Assembly: GCA_963779735.1 (NCBI GenBank)
Contig: CAVZZJ010000008.1
Coordinates: 62,001-126,000 of the forward strand
Origin: Bog-473 sp963779735
Lineage (GTDB): Bacteria > Actinomycetota > Acidimicrobiia > Acidimicrobiales > RAAP-2
Reading direction: 5' to 3'
Length of the DNA: 64,000 bases
Made by a program: the position numbers and the translations under genes
In this document: positions 60,405-64,000 of the stretch, one piece after another
Numbering within the stretch: position 1 is the stretch's first letter
Layout of the letters: each line of letters opens with the position of its first letter
The notes under the pieces: model-generated
Databases searched by the model: none
Told to the model about the DNA's origin: nothing
The model's input: only the letters and a program-made list of their open reading frames with translations

Positions 60405-61571
60405 ATGGCCAGCTTTGACGACATTGCCGCCGATCTCGAGCGCTTGGCCATTGAGCTGCCGTCCTGGGCGTTCGGCAATTCGGGGACTCGCTTCAAGGTG
60501 TTCTCTCAGCCGGGGGTGCCCCGCGATCCGTTCGAGAAGATCGCCGACGCCGCCGAGGTGCACCGGGTGACGGGCCTGGCCCCGTCGGTTGCGCTGCACA
60601 TCCCGTGGGACAGAGTCGATGACTTCGAAAAGCTGCGACGGCACGCCGAGGATCTGGGCGTCCGGTTGGGGACGATCAACACGAACACCTTTCAGGACGA
60701 CGACTACAAATTGGGCAGCTTGTGCCATTCGGACGAGCGCATACGTGCCAAGGCGATCCGCCACGCCCTCGACTGTGTGGACATCATGGATCTGACCGGA
60801 AGCCGCGACCTCAAGGTGTGGCTGCCCGACGGGTTGAACTATCCCGGGCAGGCCGACCTGAGGGGCCGGCAGGAGCGCCTCGGAAACTCGCTATCCCAGG
60901 TCTACGAGCGCCTCGGTCCACGCCAGCGGCTGGTGCTGGAGTACAAGCTGTTCGAGCCGGCCTTCTACGTCACCGACGTGCCGGACTGGGGTACAGCCCA
61001 CGTGCACTGCGTCTCCCTCGGCGAGCGAGCGGTGGTGTGCCTCGACACGGGCCACCACGCGCCGGGAACGAACATCGAGTTCATCGTGATGCAGCTGCTA
61101 CGACTCGGCCGACTGGGCGCCTTCGACTTCAACTCCCGCTTCTACGCCGACGACGATCTGATGGTGGGAGCGGCCGACCCGTTCCAACTCTTCCGGATCC
61201 TGTACGAGGTGGTCCGGGGTGGGGGCTACGACCGCGAAAGCCAGGTCACCTTCATGCTCGATCAGTGCCACAACATTGAGGCCAAGATCCCTGCTCAGAT
61301 CCGTTCGGTGCTCACCGTCCAGGAGATGACGGCGAGGGCGATGCTGGTCGACCGGGCGGCATTGGCCGAAGCGGAGCGGATCGGCGACGTGCTCGCCGGC
61401 CACGAGCAGCTGATGGATGCCTTCTACACCGACGTGCGAGCCGACCTGGCGAGCTGGCGGTCCGGCCGGGGCCTACCGGCCGACCCGCTCGAGGCCTACC
61501 GACGCGGTGGCTACGCCGAGCGGATCGTCGCCGATCGGGTGGGGGGCACCCAGGCGGGGTGGGGGGCGTGA
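60405..61571 (+). CDS. rhaI: L-rhamnose isomerase (RhaI type)
   Basis: Converts L-rhamnose to L-rhamnulose. 388 residues of the xylose-isomerase-like TIM barrel: ASFDDIAADLERLAIELPSW, GTINTNTFQDDDYKLGSLCH, metal-site residues in VLEYKLFEPAFYVTDVPDWG, CLDTGHHAPGTNIEF and FNSRFYADDDLMVGAADPF. The ATG follows GAAGGGGGCCGC. It is the first gene of a three-gene unit, translationally coupled to the aldolase by GTGA. Confidence 0.92.
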   Translation: MASFDDIAADLERLAIELPSWAFGNSGTRFKVFSQPGVPRDPFEKIADAAEVHRVTGLAPSVALHIPWDRVDDFEKLRRHAEDLGVRLGTINTNTFQDDDYKLGSLCHSDERIRAKAIRHALDCVDIMDLTGSRDLKVWLPDGLNYPGQADLRGRQERLGNSLSQVYERLGPRQRLVLEYKLFEPAFYVTDVPDWGTAHVHCVSLGERAVVCLDTGHHAPGTNIEFIVMQLLRLGRLGAFDFNSRFYADDDLMVGAADPFQLFRILYEVVRGGGYDRESQVTFMLDQCHNIEAKIPAQIRSVLTVQEMTARAMLVDRAALAEAERIGDVLAGHEQLMDAFYTDVRADLASWRSGRGLPADPLEAYRRGGYAERIVADRVGGTQAGWGA

Positions 61572-63598
61572 ACCCGGTCGGCGAACTGCTGGCCCGGTCC
61601 AACCGTCTCGGCTCCGATCCCCGCAACACCAACTACGCCGGCGGGAACACCTCTGCCAAAGGGGTGGACATCGATCCGGCATCCGGCCGGGAAGTGGAGC
61701 TCTTGTGGGTCAAGGGTTCCGGGGGTGACCTCGGCACGCTCGCCGAGGCGGGGCTGGCCGTGTTGCGTCTCGATCGGCTGCGCTCCTTGGTGGACATCTA
61801 CCCGGGTCCCGACCGCGAGGACGAGATGGTAAGCGCCTTCGACTTCTGCCTGCACGGCCGGGGCGGCGCGGCGCCGTCGATCGACACCGCCATGCACGGC
61901 CTGCTCACCGCCGCCCACGTGGACCACCTCCACCCCGACAGCGGCATCGCGATCGCTGCCGCGGCAGATGGTGAGCGGCTCACCAAGGAGATCTACGGCG
62001 ACCGGGTCGTCTGGGTGCCGTGGCGGCGACCGGGATTCCAGCTGGGCCTCGACATAGCCGCTATTCACAGAGCTACGCCCGGGGTGGTCGGAGTCATCCT
62101 CGGCGGTCACGGCATCACGGCCTGGGGCTCCACCAGCGATGAGGTCGAGGCGAACAGCCGATGGATGATCGAGACCGCTCGGGCTTACATCGACACGCAC
62201 GGCAGCGACCAGCCCTTGGGATCGACCGTCGACGACCGCAGACCGCTCTCGGTTGCCGAACGTTGGGCGAAGGCGGCCGCCCTCGCCCCACACCTGCGCG
62301 CCGTAGCCTCACGGGAGCAGAGCATGGTCGGGCACTTCGACGACCGCGACGTCGTTCTGGACTTCCTCGCGAGCGAGAAGCTGTTCAGCCTCGCCGAGCT
62401 GGGAACCTCGTGCCCGGACCACTTTCTGCGGACCAAGGTCAAGCCATTGGTGCTCGACCTACCGGCCAGCGCATCCCTCAATGTTTGCATCACGCGACTC
62501 GAGCAGCTTCACGAGAGCTACCGCTCCGAGTATGCCGCGTACTACCGGCGGCATGCCACGTCGGAGTCGCCCCCGATGCGGGGGGCGGACCCAGCCATCG
62601 TCCTGGTGCCGGGCATAGGGATGTTCTCCTACGGCAGGGACAAGCAGACCGCACGGGTGACCGGTGAGTTCTACGTCAACGCCATCAACGTCATGCGCGG
62701 AGCCGAAGCAGTCTCGACCTATTCGCCGATCGCCGAGTCAGAGAAGTTCCGGATCGAGTATTGGGCCCTCGAGGAGGCGAAACTGCAGCGCCTCCCCGAG
62801 CCCAGGCGCCATGCCGGCCGTGTAGCCCTCGTCACCGGCGCGGCGGGCGGTATCGGAAAGGCGATCGCCGCCAGGCTGGCTGCGGAGGGAGCCTGCGTGG
62901 TGATCGCCGACCTCGACGTCACCAAAGCGGAGTCGCTCGCCAGCGAGCTCGGTGGAGCCGACGTGGCAGTCGGCCGCTCCGTCGACGTCACCGATGCGGG
63001 CTCCGTCCAAGAGGCGGTCGACGCGACCCTGCTCGCCTTCGGTGGCATCGATCTCGTGGTGAACAACGCCGGACTGTCCGTCTCCAAGCCTCTGATCGAG
63101 ACGACCGAAGCGGACTGGGACCGCCAGCACGACGTGATGGCCAAGGGCAGCTTCCTCGTATCGAAGGCGGCATCCAAGGCGATGACCGCCCAGCGTCTCG
63201 GCGGGGACATCGTCTACATCGCCTCCAAGAATGCCCTCGTCGCCGGACCCAACAACATTGCCTACTCCGCTAGCAAGGCCGACCAGGCCCATCAGGTGCG
63301 GTTGCTCGCGGCCGAGCTGGGCGAACACGGCATCAGGGTCAACGGCATCAACCCCGACGGCGTGGTACGGGACAGCGGCATCTTCGCCGGCGGCTGGGGT
63401 TCCGAGCGCGCCGCCGTCTACGGCGTGGCCGAGGAGGAGCTGGGCGCCTTCTACGCCCAGCGCACCCTGCTCAAACGCGAGGTCCTTCCGGCACACGTGG
63501 CCAACGCCGTCGCCGCCATCTGCTCTGAGGAGTTCAGCCACACCACGGGCCTGCTCGTCCCGGTCGACGGCGGCGTCGCCGCAGCGTTCCTACGCTGA
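61568..63598 (+). CDS. rhaD: Bifunctional rhamnulose-1-phosphate aldolase / lactaldehyde dehydrogenase
   Basis: 676 residues, two domains. Residues to about 400 are a class II aldolase (NTNYAGGNTSAKGVDIDPAS, HGLLTAAHVDHLHPDSG, ILGGHGITAWGS with metal His). From about 416 a short-chain dehydrogenase: RVALVTGAAGGIGKAIAARL, NNAG in DLVVNNAGLSVS, and YSASKADQ with the Tyr and Lys of the active site. Family members split rhamnulose-1-phosphate and oxidise lactaldehyde to lactate. Start at GTG 61568, overlapping the rhaI stop. Confidence 0.9.
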   Translation: MNPVGELLARSNRLGSDPRNTNYAGGNTSAKGVDIDPASGREVELLWVKGSGGDLGTLAEAGLAVLRLDRLRSLVDIYPGPDREDEMVSAFDFCLHGRGGAAPSIDTAMHGLLTAAHVDHLHPDSGIAIAAAADGERLTKEIYGDRVVWVPWRRPGFQLGLDIAAIHRATPGVVGVILGGHGITAWGSTSDEVEANSRWMIETARAYIDTHGSDQPLGSTVDDRRPLSVAERWAKAAALAPHLRAVASREQSMVGHFDDRDVVLDFLASEKLFSLAELGTSCPDHFLRTKVKPLVLDLPASASLNVCITRLEQLHESYRSEYAAYYRRHATSESPPMRGADPAIVLVPGIGMFSYGRDKQTARVTGEFYVNAINVMRGAEAVSTYSPIAESEKFRIEYWALEEAKLQRLPEPRRHAGRVALVTGAAGGIGKAIAARLAAEGACVVIADLDVTKAESLASELGGADVAVGRSVDVTDAGSVQEAVDATLLAFGGIDLVVNNAGLSVSKPLIETTEADWDRQHDVMAKGSFLVSKAASKAMTAQRLGGDIVYIASKNALVAGPNNIAYSASKADQAHQVRLLAAELGEHGIRVNGINPDGVVRDSGIFAGGWGSERAAVYGVAEEELGAFYAQRTLLKREVLPAHVANAVAAICSEEFSHTTGLLVPVDGGVAAAFLR

Positions 63599-63600
63599 CC

Positions 63601-64000
63601 GTGCCGACGAGAACCTTCGCCGCCGTCGACATCGGCGCCTCCGGCGGGCGGGTCATGGCCGGCGCCGTCGACGGCGAACGCGTCACCCTCAGGGCGGTTC
63701 ACCGCTTCGTCAACGGCATCGTGGAGCGTGACGGGCACCTCCGATGGGACCTCACCCGTCTGCACGCTGAGGTGCTGACCGGCCTCGCCATGGTGCCCGA
63801 TGCCGAGTCCCTAGGGATCGACACCTGGGGGGTCGACTACGGACTGCTCGACGCCGATGGACGGCTCATGGCCGAGCCCATCTCCTATCGCGACGACCGC
63901 ACGGCCGGGTTGATCGACGACGTGCACGCCACCGTGCCGCCGGAGCGGCTCTACAAGATCACTGGGCTGCAGTTCCTCCCGTTCAACACCATCTACCAGC
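63601..64000 (+). CDS. rhaB: Rhamnulokinase (RhaB), partial
   Basis: Starts GTG 63601, 2 bp after the aldolase stop, and runs off the window edge with 133 codons seen. FGGY-kinase N-terminus: TFAAVDIGASGGRVMAGAVD, SLGIDTWGVDYGLLDADGRL and ISYRDDRTAGLID. It phosphorylates L-rhamnulose before the aldolase. Position completes the isomerase-kinase-aldolase set; transport and regulation genes must lie outside. Confidence 0.88.
   Translation, partial: MPTRTFAAVDIGASGGRVMAGAVDGERVTLRAVHRFVNGIVERDGHLRWDLTRLHAEVLTGLAMVPDAESLGIDTWGVDYGLLDADGRLMAEPISYRDDRTAGLIDDVHATVPPERLYKITGLQFLPFNTIYQ

Overview
The window comes from a high-GC actinobacterium. The actinobacterial markers are the ctaE-qcrC-qcrA-qcrB respiratory order, mshA (mycothiol synthesis) beside a YbjN-like gene, rex upstream of hemA, a DUF222-HNH nuclease, and a HelD-type RNA polymerase-recycling ATPase. 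GTG starts are frequent, ATGA/GTGA overlaps are the rule, and many genes begin 5-9 nt after a TANNNT -10 box, so leaderless mRNA is probably common. The 42-residue repeats in the L,D-transpeptidase and the general gene mix make me suspect class Acidimicrobiia, but that is inference.

Layout. 1-3933 (-): cytochrome bc1 (qcrCAB) and oxidase subunit III. 3992-6382 (-): HelD. 6470-11438 (+): hemE, ferrochelatase, porphyrinogen oxidase and an Lnt-like protein. 11429-11947 (-): a HAD phosphatase. 12047-15154 (+): a large membrane protein fusing a degenerate metallophosphoesterase to an MprF-like transferase. 15166-30811 (-): the full 14-gene nuoA-N complex I operon, with frameshifts in nuoG and nuoM. 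30879-32204 (+): a geranylgeranyl/menaquinone reductase homologue, then a repeat-rich L,D-transpeptidase and an HNH nuclease. 35012-45558 (-): hemL, hemB, cobA-hemD (frameshifted), hemC, hemA, rex, a SAM hydrolase, proC, a YbjN-like gene, mshA and an XRE regulator. 45643-50154: superoxide dismutase, a mini DksA-like zinc-finger protein, a cysteine-desulfurase-like enzyme and two divergent citrate synthases, one with an N-terminal DNA-binding domain. 50157-52783: a split DUF4395 gene under an IscR-like palindrome, then a TetR/MFS efflux pair. 52893-57297: accessory genes (LysR, VOC, SnoaL-like, secreted phosphoesterase, PAS-GGDEF). 57301-60277: a small degraded island bounded by a 36-bp repeat of the 3' half of tRNA-Lys. 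60405-64000 (+): L-rhamnose catabolism (isomerase, aldolase/dehydrogenase, kinase, the last running off the edge).

How it works together. The core is aerobic respiration (NDH-1, menaquinone modification, bc1, oxidase) with the haem it needs (hemA,C,D,B,L and hemE,H,Y in two clusters) under the NADH/NAD+ sensor Rex. Redox protection (mycothiol, SOD) sits beside it.

Five reading frames (nuoM, nuoG, cobA-hemD, DUF4395, an alpha/beta hydrolase) are broken. In all five the span has length 2 modulo 3, as if one base were missing, and three breaks lie at G/C runs. This pattern fits homopolymer under-calling in the assembly better than real gene loss in the essential genes. The hydrolase, inside the island, may be a true pseudogene.
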